The position numbers and the translations under genes are program-made. Of a DNA stretch of 12,366 nt, positions 1 through 8,475 are shown piece after piece. Within the stretch, counting starts at the first letter, position 1. Every line of letters starts with the position of its first letter. The notes beneath the pieces are model-generated. The model saw only the letters and a program-made list of their open reading frames with translations. It was not told the origin of the DNA and did not search any database. Origin of the DNA: JBMTVT01 sp049451635 (GTDB taxonomy: Bacteria; Bacteroidota; Bacteroidia; Flavobacteriales; Flavobacteriaceae); NCBI GenBank assembly GCA_049451635.1, contig JBMTVT010000063.1, positions 1-12,366 on the forward strand, written 5' to 3'.

Positions 1-65
1 TTAATTTAAGCTATTAATCGAAACAGCTGACACGTAAAATTGTGATTCAATCTTGGTGTCGGTTG

Positions 66-2231
66 TTATTTTTTAGCCTCAACTAACTCTAGTTGTTCTA
101 AACCCACATTTGTTGTAAATAAGCCATAGTTTACTGTGGCTTTATTTTTTTCAATTTTATCGATGCTGCCTACAGCGCGTCCGTCGTGTATTCGTACACG
201 ATCTCCTAATTTTAGGATGGGTTTTGGTTTCGGTTCCTCAATGGCCTTTTGTTTTTCGGCCTTTTTCTTTTTTCGAATGACTTCTACTTTCTTTTCGGCT
301 TCTTTTTTAATCTGTTCTTCTTTTGCCTTTATAGCTTTTTTCTCTTTTGCTGAAACTTTTTGCCTCTTAGAATTTTCAATTTGAACCACTTTAAAAAGTT
401 CGCCCATCAACTCCCGTTTTTGTTTGTTTTCGAAGTATTTTTCAGCAATATCGTTTACTTTTTGCCCTAGGTAAATTAGCCTTTGGTTACTATCATACAA
501 TTCTTGATAGCTTTCTAACTTCTTTTGGATTTTTGCATTGATTTCTTCAAGCTTATCAGCTTCCTCAATTTTTTTCTTTTCATTGGCTTTTAATGACTCC
601 CCAGTTTTTTCAAGTTTAGATCGTTCTTTTTGGAGTTTGGCAATCGTGGCGTCAAAACGTACCTTACTGCGTTCAATCTTCTTTTTGGCTCTATTGATTA
701 AGCTGAAAGGAATCCCATTTTTTTGAGCCACTTCAAAGGTAAAACTACTGCCTGCTTGCCCTATTACCAATTTGAAAAGAGGTTCCAGTGTTTTTTCATC
801 AAAAAGCATGTTGGCATTTAGCATGTGAGGTAGCTCGTTTGCCAATATTTTTAAGTTGGAATAATGCGTTGTTATGATACCAAAAGCCTCCCGATGATAA
901 AATTCTTCCAAAAAGGTTTCTGCCAAAGCGCCACCAAGTTCTGGGTCGCTACCCGTACCAAATTCATCAATTAAAAAAAGTGTGTTCTTGTTGCATTTCT
1001 TCAAGAAATAATTCATTTGTTTTAAACGATAGCTATACGTACTTAAATGATTTTCAATAGATTGGTTGTCCCCAATATCGCTTAAAATCCTATCAAACAA
1101 GCATGTTTTACTGCGTTCGTGTACTGGAATTAACAGCCCACTTTGCAACATCACTTGTAACAACCCAACGGTTTTTAAAGTAATACTTTTACCACCGGCA
1201 TTAGGACCTGAAATGACAATAATTCTGCTTTCTTCCTTTAATTCTATAGTTTGAGGAAAGGTTTTTTCTTTCTTTTCTAAATTATTTAAATAGAGGAGTG
1301 GGTGATAAGCATCACGAAGAAGCATACTTCTGTCTTCCGAAAATTCTGGAAGAATAGCATTCATGGATTTGGCGTATTTCGCTTTCGCGGAAATCACATC
1401 CATATCAATTAAAAAAGTTTGGTAGTCTTGTAAAAGCTTTAAAAACGGACGAATATAATCGGTAACTTCTTTTAAAATCCTAATAACTTCTTCTTGCTCT
1501 TCATATTCTAAATTATTGAGTTCTCTTGAATACTGAAGCGTGGTTTCTGGCTCAATATAAACAATGCTTCCCGTTTTACTGCCACCCATAATAGCACCTT
1601 TTACTTTACGGCGGTACATGGCTTTTACAGCTAAAACACGTTTATTTTCAACTACAGATTCTCGAATATCATCTAAATATTCAAGATTGTGATACATGTT
1701 TAAAGCAGATGAAAAACTAGAATTTATTTTGCCTTTTATTTTGTTTATGGATTGTCTTAAATCCCATAAAAGTGATGAGGCATTGTCTTTTATATCACCA
1801 AAACGGTCAACAATACCATCAATTTTGTCGATAATGACTTTAGTGATTTCAATATGTGATGCATATGCATTGAGATTTGGATAATACTCTTCAAATTTCT
1901 TTAAATACGTTACAATGGTATTTACTGTGAGTGAAATAGATACTATTTTTTTTAAACCATGAACTTCTAAATAGGTATTTTCAATTTTTAAAAGTTTTAA
2001 TTCTTTGGTAATGGTATCAAAGCCATGGTTTGGTATTCTATTATCGTTGTAAAAAGACGATAAATATTCATTGGTTAATTGTAAAGCAATCAGTAAATCC
2101 TCCTTGTTTTTAAAAGGAAGAATTTCTAAAGCTTTTTCGTTTCCTAAAGATGTTACACAAAGCTCACTTACTTGCTGTAAAACTGTTTGAAATTCTAAAT
2201 CTTGTAATGTTTTTTCGTGAATATGAATCAT
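66..2231 (-). CDS. mutS2: MutS2-family DNA-binding ATPase, Smr-less form
   Basis: A 721-residue protein of the MutS2 branch of the MutS ATPases, which bind branched DNA or, in some bacteria, collided ribosomes, rather than performing classical mismatch recognition. The N-terminal MutS-like core and clamp (about residues 1-320) lacks the mismatch-recognition domain of MutS1. The ATPase domain has Walker A GPNAGGKS at 342-349 (Lys348) and Walker B ending LIDEFGTGSDPE (Asp422, Glu423). A long Lys/Glu-rich stretch, probably coiled coil, spans about 510-670 and is followed by a small KOW-like beta domain (GDRVRIHDG...). The C-terminal Smr nuclease domain of Bacillus MutS2 is absent: the protein stops after the KOW-like segment. 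I chose the ATG at 2231 (MIHIHEKTL), because the upstream in-frame TTG at 2264 lies inside the candidate -7 promoter box. Cytosolic. The family call is firm; the exact substrate is not known from sequence. Confidence 0.93.
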   Translation of the reverse strand: MIHIHEKTLQDLEFQTVLQQVSELCVTSLGNEKALEILPFKNKEDLLIALQLTNEYLSSFYNDNRIPNHGFDTITKELKLLKIENTYLEVHGLKKIVSISLTVNTIVTYLKKFEEYYPNLNAYASHIEITKVIIDKIDGIVDRFGDIKDNASSLLWDLRQSINKIKGKINSSFSSALNMYHNLEYLDDIRESVVENKRVLAVKAMYRRKVKGAIMGGSKTGSIVYIEPETTLQYSRELNNLEYEEQEEVIRILKEVTDYIRPFLKLLQDYQTFLIDMDVISAKAKYAKSMNAILPEFSEDRSMLLRDAYHPLLYLNNLEKKEKTFPQTIELKEESRIIVISGPNAGGKSITLKTVGLLQVMLQSGLLIPVHERSKTCLFDRILSDIGDNQSIENHLSTYSYRLKQMNYFLKKCNKNTLFLIDEFGTGSDPELGGALAETFLEEFYHREAFGIITTHYSNLKILANELPHMLNANMLFDEKTLEPLFKLVIGQAGSSFTFEVAQKNGIPFSLINRAKKKIERSKVRFDATIAKLQKERSKLEKTGESLKANEKKKIEEADKLEEINAKIQKKLESYQELYDSNQRLIYLGQKVNDIAEKYFENKQKRELMGELFKVVQIENSKRQKVSAKEKKAIKAKEEQIKKEAEKKVEVIRKKKKAEKQKAIEEPKPKPILKLGDRVRIHDGRAVGSIDKIEKNKATVNYGLFTTNVGLEQLELVEAKK

Positions 2232-2261
2232 TCTTTTTATGGCATCTTGAAATACGAAACG

Positions 2262-2269
2262 CAAAGTTA
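2262..2269 (-). promoter_or_regulatory. Candidate -7 box of the mutS2 promoter
   Basis: On the minus strand this reads TAACTTTG, a full match to the Bacteroidota -7 consensus TAnnTTTG. It would place a transcript start roughly 25 bases before the ATG at 2231. No clear TTG -33 element is seen at the usual spacing, so the call rests on one box and on its position. Confidence 0.4.
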
Positions 2270-2433
2270 AACATTATACTTCATATGTTTTGCACTGTTA
2301 AAACCTTCTTAATAAATAGATAATTAACAGAGTTATGTAATTGTTTAACATTACGCTAACAGCAGCCAATTAACTTTAAAATTAAATTTGGGCAAAAATC
2401 AACAAAAATCAATCAAACTAAAACAGTTTTATT

Positions 2434-2463
2434 AAGCTCAATCTTCATTTGATTGGGCTTTTT
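2434..2463 (-). terminator. Hairpin immediately after recG stop
   Basis: Two 10-base arms (2434-2443 and 2451-2460) around a 7-base loop pair completely on the plus strand if one G-U is allowed. The hairpin lies directly after the recG stop codon (2462-2464), where a terminator is expected. The five-T tract (2459-2463) follows the stem on the plus strand; in the recG direction the stem has one C-A mismatch and is followed by AATAAAA and, further on, GTTTTAG rather than a clean T-run. It may be a weak terminator for recG, or one that works mainly in the plus direction. Between it and mutS2 (2265-2433) I see only the candidate mutS2 promoter. Confidence 0.5.
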
Positions 2464-4564
2464 AACTAATATAATTCCAGATATTTTTATACTTGGTGAG
2501 TTGTTTGTAGGTATTTAAGATCACTTCATTTTCTTTTGAAGAAAGACTCTGGTCATTTTGAATTATTTTTTTTGCGTAATAACGAGCACTTTGTAAAATA
2601 GCATTGTCTTTAATGATATCTGCTATTTTTAAGTTTAAAACCCCGCTTTGTTGAGTTCCCATAATGTCTCCAGGACCCCTTAATCGCAAATCGACTTCAG
2701 CTATTTCAAAACCATCATTGGTTCGTACCATAGTTTCCAATCGGGTTTTGCTGTCGTTACTCAATTTATGGCTGGTCATTAAAATGCAGTAGCTCTGCTC
2801 TGCGCCTCTACCTACACGACCACGTAATTGATGCAATTGCGATAATCCAAACCTTTCAGCACTTTCAATAATCATGACAGAAGCATTGGGAACATTAACG
2901 CCCACCTCTATGACTGTTGTGGCTATCATAATTTGGGTTTCACCTTTAATAAAACGCTGCATTTCAAAGTCCTTATCTGCGGGTTTCATTTTTCCATGAA
3001 CGATTGATATTTGATATTCGGGCATCGGAAAATCCCGTGCAATACTCTCGTATCCATCCATCAAATCTTTATAATCTAAAGCTTCGCTTTCTTGAATGAG
3101 AGGGTAAACAATATAAACTTGTCTGCCTTTTTTTATTTCATCACGAATAAATCGAAAAACATTCAGCCTGTTTTTATCATACCGGTGTACGGTTTTTATC
3201 GATTTTCTTCCTGGTGGTAATTCGTCAATTACAGAGATGTCCAAGTCACCATAAACAGACATTGCCAAAGTTCGTGGAATTGGGGTAGCGGTCATAATTA
3301 AAACATGTGGAGGCGACGTGTTTTTATGCCATAATTTACTGCGTTGTGCAACTCCAAATCGGTGTTGTTCATCAATAATTGCGAGCCCTAAATTTTTAAA
3401 TTTCACCTTATCTTCAAGTAAGGCATGGGTACCAATTAGTATCTGTAATTCGCCATTTTCTAAAGATTTATGAATTTTTTTTCTTTCTGAAGTTTTACTT
3501 GAACCAGTTAGTATTGAAATACTGATATTCAATTTATTACACATTTCAATTAATCCGTTATAATGTTGAACTGACAAAATTTCAGTCGGCGCCATTAAAC
3601 AAGCTTGAAAACCGTTGTCAAGTGCTATTAACATTGACATGAATGCTACTATAGTCTTACCAGAACCCACATCACCTTGCAAAAGTCTATTCATTTGTGC
3701 ATTGCTCCCTATATCGGCTCGAATTTCTTTCAAAACGCGTTTCTGCGCATTGGTTAATTCAAAGGGTAAATGGTCTTTAAAAAAGGTGTTAAAATAGTCG
3801 CCAACGTGTTCGAAAGTAAAGCCTTTTATTTTTGATTTATGAATTAAATTTTTGATGATTAATTGTAATTGTATATAAAATAATTCTTCAAATTTTAATC
3901 GGAATTGAGCCTTTGAGAGTAGCTCTTGACTCTTCGGAAAATGGATATTAAAAAGCGCTTCTTTTTTACTGATTAATTTGAGTTCTGAAAGTAACGCATA
4001 AGATAATGTTTCATTAAATTTTCCTTTAGTTTCAATAAATAATTGTTGCATGATTTTACTAATCACACGATTTGAAATTCCCTTGTTAGATAGTTTTTCA
4101 GTGGAAGGGTAAATAGGTTGCATCGCCGAGCGAATATTTTTTTCGTGTTCTTCGAGCAATTCCAATTCTGGATGGGGCATGCTGTATTTGCCGCTAAACC
4201 AATTCGTTTTTCCAAATGCGACATATGGTTTATTGAGTTTTAAGTTTTCTCGAATCCATTTATGCCCACGAAACCAAACCAATTCCATAGAGCCTGTTTC
4301 ATCTTGATAAGTAGCAACCAGGCGTTTGCCTTGTTTTTGGCCTACTTCTTTAAATTCGATTATTTTACCAATCACCTGGATGTCGGCATTGTTTTGCTGT
4401 AATTGGTTTATTTTGTAATACTGTGTTCTGTCAATATATCGGTTTGGAAATAAGTTAATTAAATCCTGATACGTGAAAACACCCAACTCTTTACGCAATA
4501 AATCGGCTCGATTAGGACCAACGCCTTTTAGATAATCTATGGGAGTTTGAAGGTTAATAGACAT
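2462..4564 (-). CDS. recG: ATP-dependent DNA helicase RecG
   Basis: A 700-residue superfamily 2 helicase that remodels stalled replication forks and branch-migrates recombination intermediates, acting in the cytosol on branched DNA. The N-terminal wedge/OB-fold region starts with a helix-hairpin-helix-like element (YLKGVGPNRADLL) and is followed by the NLFPNRYIDRT segment typical of RecG. Helicase motifs follow in order: Walker A GDVGSGKT (Lys303), motif II DEQH (Asp398-His401), motif III TATPIPRTLA, and motif VI QLRGRVGRG starting at Gln579. Length is normal for the family. An in-frame ATG lies at 4588, but the one at 4564 gives the start MSINLQTPIDYLKGVGP, which fits the family better, so I use it. 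The gene diverges from the M1 peptidase with about 109 bases between them, and the 197-base gap to mutS2 contains a hairpin, so recG is probably transcribed alone. Confidence 0.96.
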   Translation of the reverse strand: MSINLQTPIDYLKGVGPNRADLLRKELGVFTYQDLINLFPNRYIDRTQYYKINQLQQNNADIQVIGKIIEFKEVGQKQGKRLVATYQDETGSMELVWFRGHKWIRENLKLNKPYVAFGKTNWFSGKYSMPHPELELLEEHEKNIRSAMQPIYPSTEKLSNKGISNRVISKIMQQLFIETKGKFNETLSYALLSELKLISKKEALFNIHFPKSQELLSKAQFRLKFEELFYIQLQLIIKNLIHKSKIKGFTFEHVGDYFNTFFKDHLPFELTNAQKRVLKEIRADIGSNAQMNRLLQGDVGSGKTIVAFMSMLIALDNGFQACLMAPTEILSVQHYNGLIEMCNKLNISISILTGSSKTSERKKIHKSLENGELQILIGTHALLEDKVKFKNLGLAIIDEQHRFGVAQRSKLWHKNTSPPHVLIMTATPIPRTLAMSVYGDLDISVIDELPPGRKSIKTVHRYDKNRLNVFRFIRDEIKKGRQVYIVYPLIQESEALDYKDLMDGYESIARDFPMPEYQISIVHGKMKPADKDFEMQRFIKGETQIMIATTVIEVGVNVPNASVMIIESAERFGLSQLHQLRGRVGRGAEQSYCILMTSHKLSNDSKTRLETMVRTNDGFEIAEVDLRLRGPGDIMGTQQSGVLNLKIADIIKDNAILQSARYYAKKIIQNDQSLSSKENEVILNTYKQLTKYKNIWNYIS

Positions 4565-4673
4565 ATATGCTAATTTAATTAATTCCATTTAAAGAGGAAA
4601 TCTATTTATGTTGATACTTGTAAGATTGTTATTAAAAATTGTATTTTGGTAGTATTGTTGTAGTAGTTTATTT
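4565..4673. promoter_or_regulatory. Divergent intergenic region, recG / M1 peptidase
   Basis: This AT-rich 109-base gap must hold both outward promoters. Towards the peptidase, TATTTTG at 4642-4648 is one base short of TAnnTTTG, with a TTG at 4618-4620 some 21 bases upstream. Towards recG, the minus strand of 4597-4604 reads TAGATTTC, one mismatch from the consensus. Neither is strong; the existence of promoters here is inferred from the divergent genes rather than from clear boxes. Confidence 0.35.
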
Positions 4674-6707
4674 ATGAAATATTTTCTAGTCTTTTTCTTT
4701 ATTACTTTTTTGGGATTCTCCCAGCAAACAGACTTTGTTGATTTTAAAACAGCTAAAGCAAATATTGCATTTGGAGATTTAACCCAAAAAGAAGTTTTAG
4801 GAAGAGTTGATTATACATTTCAAATTTTAAAGCCTATAGATTCTGTGTTTATCGATGCCATAAACATCACATTTGAAAATGTTTTGTTAAATAACGATAG
4901 TATTTTTTATTCAAATGATGGTAAGAAGTTATGGATTAAATATGGGTTTAAAAAGGATTCTGTATATCATGTATCATTCGCTTATAAGGTTCAGCCTAAA
5001 AAAGCCATGTATTTTATTGATTGGGAGTATGAAAACGATGTCGCTTCGAGTGATTCATTAAAAATGAATCGTATCGATAAGAAGCAAATATGGACACAAG
5101 GTCAAGGAAAATATACTAGCAATTGGTTGCCTTCTATTGATGATATGAATGATAAGATTGAATTTGATTTAACTATCACTTTCGATAAAGATTATGAGGT
5201 TATTGCCAACGGAAAGCTAACAGATAAAAAAATAGACGACTCCACTATAACATATCATTATGATATGCAACAACCCATGTCTAGTTATTTAGTAGCGTTA
5301 GCCATAGGGAAATACAATAAAAAGTTTGAATATTCTAAAAGCGGCATTCCTTTAGAAATGTATTATTACCCTGAAGATTCCTTGAAATTTGAACCAACCT
5401 ATCGTTATACTAAGCAAATATTTGATTTTCTTGAAGAAGAAATAGGCGTGCCCTTTACTTGGCAAAATTATAAACAAGTGCCTGTAAAAGACTTTTTGTA
5501 TGCCGGAATGGAAAATACAAGCACTACCATTTTTGCTGATAGTTTTGTAATTGATTCCATAGCATTTGTTGATAAAAATTATGTTAATGTAAACGCTCAC
5601 GAATTGGCACACCAATGGTTTGGCGATTTGGTTACCGAAACGTCGGGAACACATCATTGGCTCCAAGAAGGTTTTGCAACTTATTATGCACTTTTAGCTG
5701 AAAAAGAGATTTTTGGAGACGATTACTACTATTGGCGATTATATGAATATGCTCAAGAACTCTTAGAGCAAGATAAAGCAGGTAATAGCAGCTCACTTTT
5801 AGATCCAAAATCAAGCAGCACAACATTTTACAAAAAAGGAGCTTGGGTATTGCATATTTTAAGGGATGAAGTAGGCGATAAGGCTTTTAAAAAAGCAGTA
5901 AAAAACTATTTAGAGAAATACCAATTTAAAAATGTTGAGACGGATGATTTTATAAGTGAGGTTGAAAAGGCTAGTGGAAAGGATTTGGTTGGGTTCGTTG
6001 AGATTTGGTTAACAGATGAAAGTTTTAATTATTCAAGATGTTTTGATTCTTTAAAGAAAAGTTCTGATTTAATATCTAATCTAGATTCACTTGAGAGTGA
6101 ATTGATTTTTTCTTCTCATTCTCCAGATTTTTCAATTAATAGATTTTATGAAAAAGCTAAATATTCAGAAATTAAAAATCTTGTTTTTTCAAAAGATTTA
6201 ATATCACTAGTTAAAGATAAAAGTATTTATAAAAAAGGATTTGGTTCAAAAGATATTAAAGTCCGTCAAGCCATTGCCCAAACTTTAACCGAGATCCCTT
6301 TAGAACTTAAAGCAGATTATGAAACCCTTTTAGATGATAAATCCTATGTAACCATTGAAGCTGCTTTGTTTAATTTATGGAAAAACTTTCCGCAAGAGCG
6401 GCAAAAATACTTTGATAAAACCAAAAACATTCAAGGATTTAATAATAAAAATGTTCGAATGCTATGGTTGGCCTTAAATTTGGTTTCAGCAGATTTTGAA
6501 GATAAAAATATAAGAAACTATTGTCAAGAGCTTACCAACTGCACAAGTCCTAAATTCAGCTTTGAAATTCGTCAAAAAGCGTTTCAATACCTCACTCAAA
6601 TACAAGCTTGTAAGGATGTTTGTAGAGAAAACTTAAAACAAGCAACAACGCATCACAGTTGGCAATTTTCGAAATTCGCCAAAGAACTTTTAAAATCAAT
6701 GGAATGA
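4674..6707 (+). CDS. Secreted M1-family zinc aminopeptidase
   Basis: A 677-residue gluzincin aminopeptidase expected to remove N-terminal residues from peptides outside the cytoplasm. Residues 1-17 form a short hydrophobic signal peptide followed by Gln-Gln (FLGFSQQ), a common Bacteroidota cleavage setting. The N-terminal beta domain is followed by the catalytic domain, with an exopeptidase motif YAGMEN at 276-281 (the usual GAMEN with Gly and Ala exchanged), the zinc motif HELAH at 309-313 and the third ligand Glu332 (WLQEG). Tyr386 in FYKKGAW is the likely transition-state tyrosine. From about residue 500 the sequence is alpha-helical and HEAT-like (RQAIAQTL, FEIRQKAFQYL), replacing longer M1 C-terminal domains. 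All catalytic residues are present. The stop overlaps the next start as ATGA, suggesting translational coupling with the patatin. Substrate range cannot be read from sequence. Confidence 0.94.
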   Translation: MKYFLVFFFITFLGFSQQTDFVDFKTAKANIAFGDLTQKEVLGRVDYTFQILKPIDSVFIDAINITFENVLLNNDSIFYSNDGKKLWIKYGFKKDSVYHVSFAYKVQPKKAMYFIDWEYENDVASSDSLKMNRIDKKQIWTQGQGKYTSNWLPSIDDMNDKIEFDLTITFDKDYEVIANGKLTDKKIDDSTITYHYDMQQPMSSYLVALAIGKYNKKFEYSKSGIPLEMYYYPEDSLKFEPTYRYTKQIFDFLEEEIGVPFTWQNYKQVPVKDFLYAGMENTSTTIFADSFVIDSIAFVDKNYVNVNAHELAHQWFGDLVTETSGTHHWLQEGFATYYALLAEKEIFGDDYYYWRLYEYAQELLEQDKAGNSSSLLDPKSSSTTFYKKGAWVLHILRDEVGDKAFKKAVKNYLEKYQFKNVETDDFISEVEKASGKDLVGFVEIWLTDESFNYSRCFDSLKKSSDLISNLDSLESELIFSSHSPDFSINRFYEKAKYSEIKNLVFSKDLISLVKDKSIYKKGFGSKDIKVRQAIAQTLTEIPLELKADYETLLDDKSYVTIEAALFNLWKNFPQERQKYFDKTKNIQGFNNKNVRMLWLALNLVSADFEDKNIRNYCQELTNCTSPKFSFEIRQKAFQYLTQIQACKDVCRENLKQATTHHSWQFSKFAKELLKSME

Positions 6708-7606
6708 AAGCATTGGTTATTTCTGGAGGAGGTAGTAAAGGTGCATTTGCAGGTGGCGTTGCGCAACATCTTATTCAAGATTTAAAACGTGACTACCATT
6801 TGTTTATAGGCACTTCTACAGGGAGTTTGCTGGTGTCTCATTTAGCATTGAATAAAATCGACAAGATTAAAGCGGTTTACACCAGCGTTAACAATGATAG
6901 TATTTTTGATGTTTGTCCGTTTGTAATAAAAGAGAAACATGGTACCCAGAATATAGCCATAAACCATTTTACGGTTATTTTAAATTTTATAAGAGGAAGT
7001 AAAACCTTTGGTGAAAGTCAAAATTTAAGAACATTAATCACGAAAACCTTTACTGAGGATGAATTTTTACAGTTAAAAAAATCTTCAAAGGATATTGTGG
7101 TAACGGTTTCCAATTTATCGTTAAATCAAGTAGAGTATAAATCTTTAAATGATTTTGATTACGAAGCCTTTTGTGATTGGATTTGGATTTCTTGCAATTA
7201 CACACCTTTTATGACTCTGGTTAAAAAAAATGGTTGTGAGTATGCCGATGGCGGCTTGGGTTCCATGATTCCTATAGAAGAGGCTATAAATAGAGGAGCT
7301 ACAGAGGTTGACGCCATTATTTTACAAACCGAAATCACACAATTAAACCGCATGCCATCAAAAAACCCATTTTCATTATTAACCAATATGTTCAGTTTTA
7401 TGTTGGATCGCATAGAATCTCAAAATATCAAAATAGGCAAGTTTGTAGCTGCCCATAATAATGTCATTATAAACTTTTATTATGCCCCCACCGTACTAAC
7501 AACAAACTCATTGATTTTCAATAAAGATAAAATGACCAAATGGTGGCAAGATGGCTATAATTTTGCTAAATTTAAAAATCAAGAAGTTAGTCAGTTAGAA
7601 AACTAA
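6704..7606 (+). CDS. Patatin-like phospholipase / acyl hydrolase
   Basis: A 300-residue patatin-family lipid acyl hydrolase with a Ser-Asp catalytic dyad. The oxyanion loop SGGGSKGAFAGG lies at 7-18, the nucleophile elbow GTSTG at 36-40 (Ser38) and the DGG motif at 182-184 (Asp182), so the active site is complete. There is no signal peptide or membrane segment, so it is probably cytosolic. I start at the ATG at 6704 (MKALVISGGG), which puts the oxyanion loop at the N-terminus as usual for small bacterial patatins; an earlier in-frame ATG at 6659 lies inside the peptidase gene and adds residues with no family match. The ATG overlaps the peptidase stop by four bases. A degraded paralogue follows after three bases. 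The natural substrate (phospholipid or other ester) is unknown. Some patatins act as defence effectors, but no sensor or nucleotide cyclase gene lies nearby. Confidence 0.92.
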   Translation: MKALVISGGGSKGAFAGGVAQHLIQDLKRDYHLFIGTSTGSLLVSHLALNKIDKIKAVYTSVNNDSIFDVCPFVIKEKHGTQNIAINHFTVILNFIRGSKTFGESQNLRTLITKTFTEDEFLQLKKSSKDIVVTVSNLSLNQVEYKSLNDFDYEAFCDWIWISCNYTPFMTLVKKNGCEYADGGLGSMIPIEEAINRGATEVDAIILQTEITQLNRMPSKNPFSLLTNMFSFMLDRIESQNIKIGKFVAAHNNVIINFYYAPTVLTTNSLIFNKDKMTKWWQDGYNFAKFKNQEVSQLEN

Positions 7607-7609
7607 TTT

Positions 7610-7920
7610 ATGAGGACACCAGTAATTTCAGGCGGTGGCAGTAAGGGAGCTTATGCAGGCGGCGTCGTTGAATATTTAATAAAAGAAAAAGGGCGTGATT
7701 ATGATATGTTTTTGGGAACTTCTACAGGCAGCCTACTAGTACCACATTTAGCTGCTGGAAAAATAGATAAAATCCATAAAGTTTTTACAAGTGTTAATCA
7801 AGGTAATATTATTAGTGTCAACCCATTTGTAATCAGGAAAAAGGGAAATAGGGAGTTTGTTTCCATTATGCCAAGAAAAAATTTGAAGACGCAAGTTCAA
7901 ACGAGTTAAGAATGGAGTAA
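7610..7920 (+). pseudogene. Second patatin copy, internally deleted and frameshifted
   Basis: This starts three bases after the intact patatin and is its tandem paralogue: about 51 of the first 86 residues are identical by eye, including the oxyanion loop SGGGSKGAYAGG and the nucleophile elbow GTSTG. After residue 86 (REFVSI) the similarity stops, and the reading frame closes at 7909, giving a 99-residue product without the catalytic Asp. In another frame, 7861-7920 reads FHYAKKFEDASSNELRME and a stop, which lines up with the extreme C-terminus of the intact copy (YNFAKFKNQE...). The simplest reading is loss of the equivalent of about 198 codons, leaving head and tail out of frame. The remaining peptide cannot be a working hydrolase. 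The tail stops one base before the convergent membrane-protein gene begins. Confidence 0.85.
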
Positions 7921-7921
7921 C

Positions 7922-8443
7922 TTACCATAAATCGGTAACTTCCTCTTTTATAAAGGAAAGTGCTGTGTCACTTGGCGATCTGCGTTCCATCATCTCGGTT
8001 AAAATAACTTCTCTTAATTTATTGGCAGTATCTGTTTTTTCAAGCATACTAGCTTTTCTAATAAGTTGAATTGTGGTATTTTTTGCTGTATTTATTATGT
8101 TCCAACACTTATCACTTATATAAATTTGTTGCGATAAATTATGCTCGAATTCTTGTTCAATATTTTGTATAAGTAAAGATTCATAACTTTCTTTATTTGA
8201 ATCTACTGGTTGAATACGTATTAGTAATTTTGAAGGTGATATACGTTCTAAAAAAAGGGCCATACGTTCATAGGCTTGCAAGCGTAAAGGCATCGCGTTT
8301 ACTTGCATGTCCTTTTTTAACAAAAACCGTCTACGACCATCTTCATTTTTCGTATGCTCTCTAAAAAAATAATAGGCTATAATCCCTGTAATTAATGAGG
8401 GAATTGAAAATAAAAACAGGTCTAAAATTCGGCTAACGTCCAT
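7922..8443 (-). CDS. Conserved membrane-anchored protein, function unknown
   Basis: An intact 173-residue open frame whose function I do not recognise. One hydrophobic segment near the N-terminus (about residues 8-27, LFLFSIPSLITGIIAYYFF) is followed by a basic stretch (GRRRFLLKKD), predicting a single-pass anchor with the remaining 145 or so residues in the cytoplasm. That part is predominantly helical and charged, with the segments MPLRLQAYERMALFLERISP and RRSPSDTALSFIKEEV. The composition and layout resemble uncharacterised Flavobacteriia membrane proteins, but I cannot name the family with certainty. The ATG at 8443 is 33-40 bases downstream of a good -7 box. Both flanking genes are decayed, yet this frame has no lesion, suggesting it is under selection. 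Confidence 0.8.
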   Translation of the reverse strand: MDVSRILDLFLFSIPSLITGIIAYYFFREHTKNEDGRRRFLLKKDMQVNAMPLRLQAYERMALFLERISPSKLLIRIQPVDSNKESYESLLIQNIEQEFEHNLSQQIYISDKCWNIINTAKNTTIQLIRKASMLEKTDTANKLREVILTEMMERRSPSDTALSFIKEEVTDLW

Positions 8444-8475
8444 AAATTTGATTCTTTAATGATTTTTTATACTCC

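Noticed and set aside
1..65. Open minus-strand stretch ending in a stop at 1-3 (about 20 residues ending NSLN)
   Set aside because: It has no start codon and opens from a stop inside the end of mutS2; too short to identify, although it could be the tail of something outside the window.
136..384. Plus-strand 82-residue frame rich in Phe and Ser
   Set aside because: Antisense shadow of the Lys/Glu-rich C-terminal part of mutS2; likewise the plus-strand frames at 538, 1066, 1696 and 3615.
2232..2264. Longer MutS2 start at TTG 2264
   Set aside because: A weak start codon that overlaps the TAACTTTG box; the ATG at 2231 begins the family-like MIHIHEKTL.
5352..5826. Minus-strand frames of 104 and 64 residues
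   Set aside because: Antisense to the well-supported M1 catalytic domain; no family features of their own.
6659..6703. Longer patatin start at ATG 6659
   Set aside because: The extra 15 residues lie inside the peptidase coding region and precede the normal MKALVISGGG start; no family support.
6704..7920. Patatin pair as a CBASS-like or other defence module
   Set aside because: No cyclase, sensor, NTPase or other defence partner is adjacent; the neighbours are a peptidase and degraded metabolic genes, and one copy is dead.
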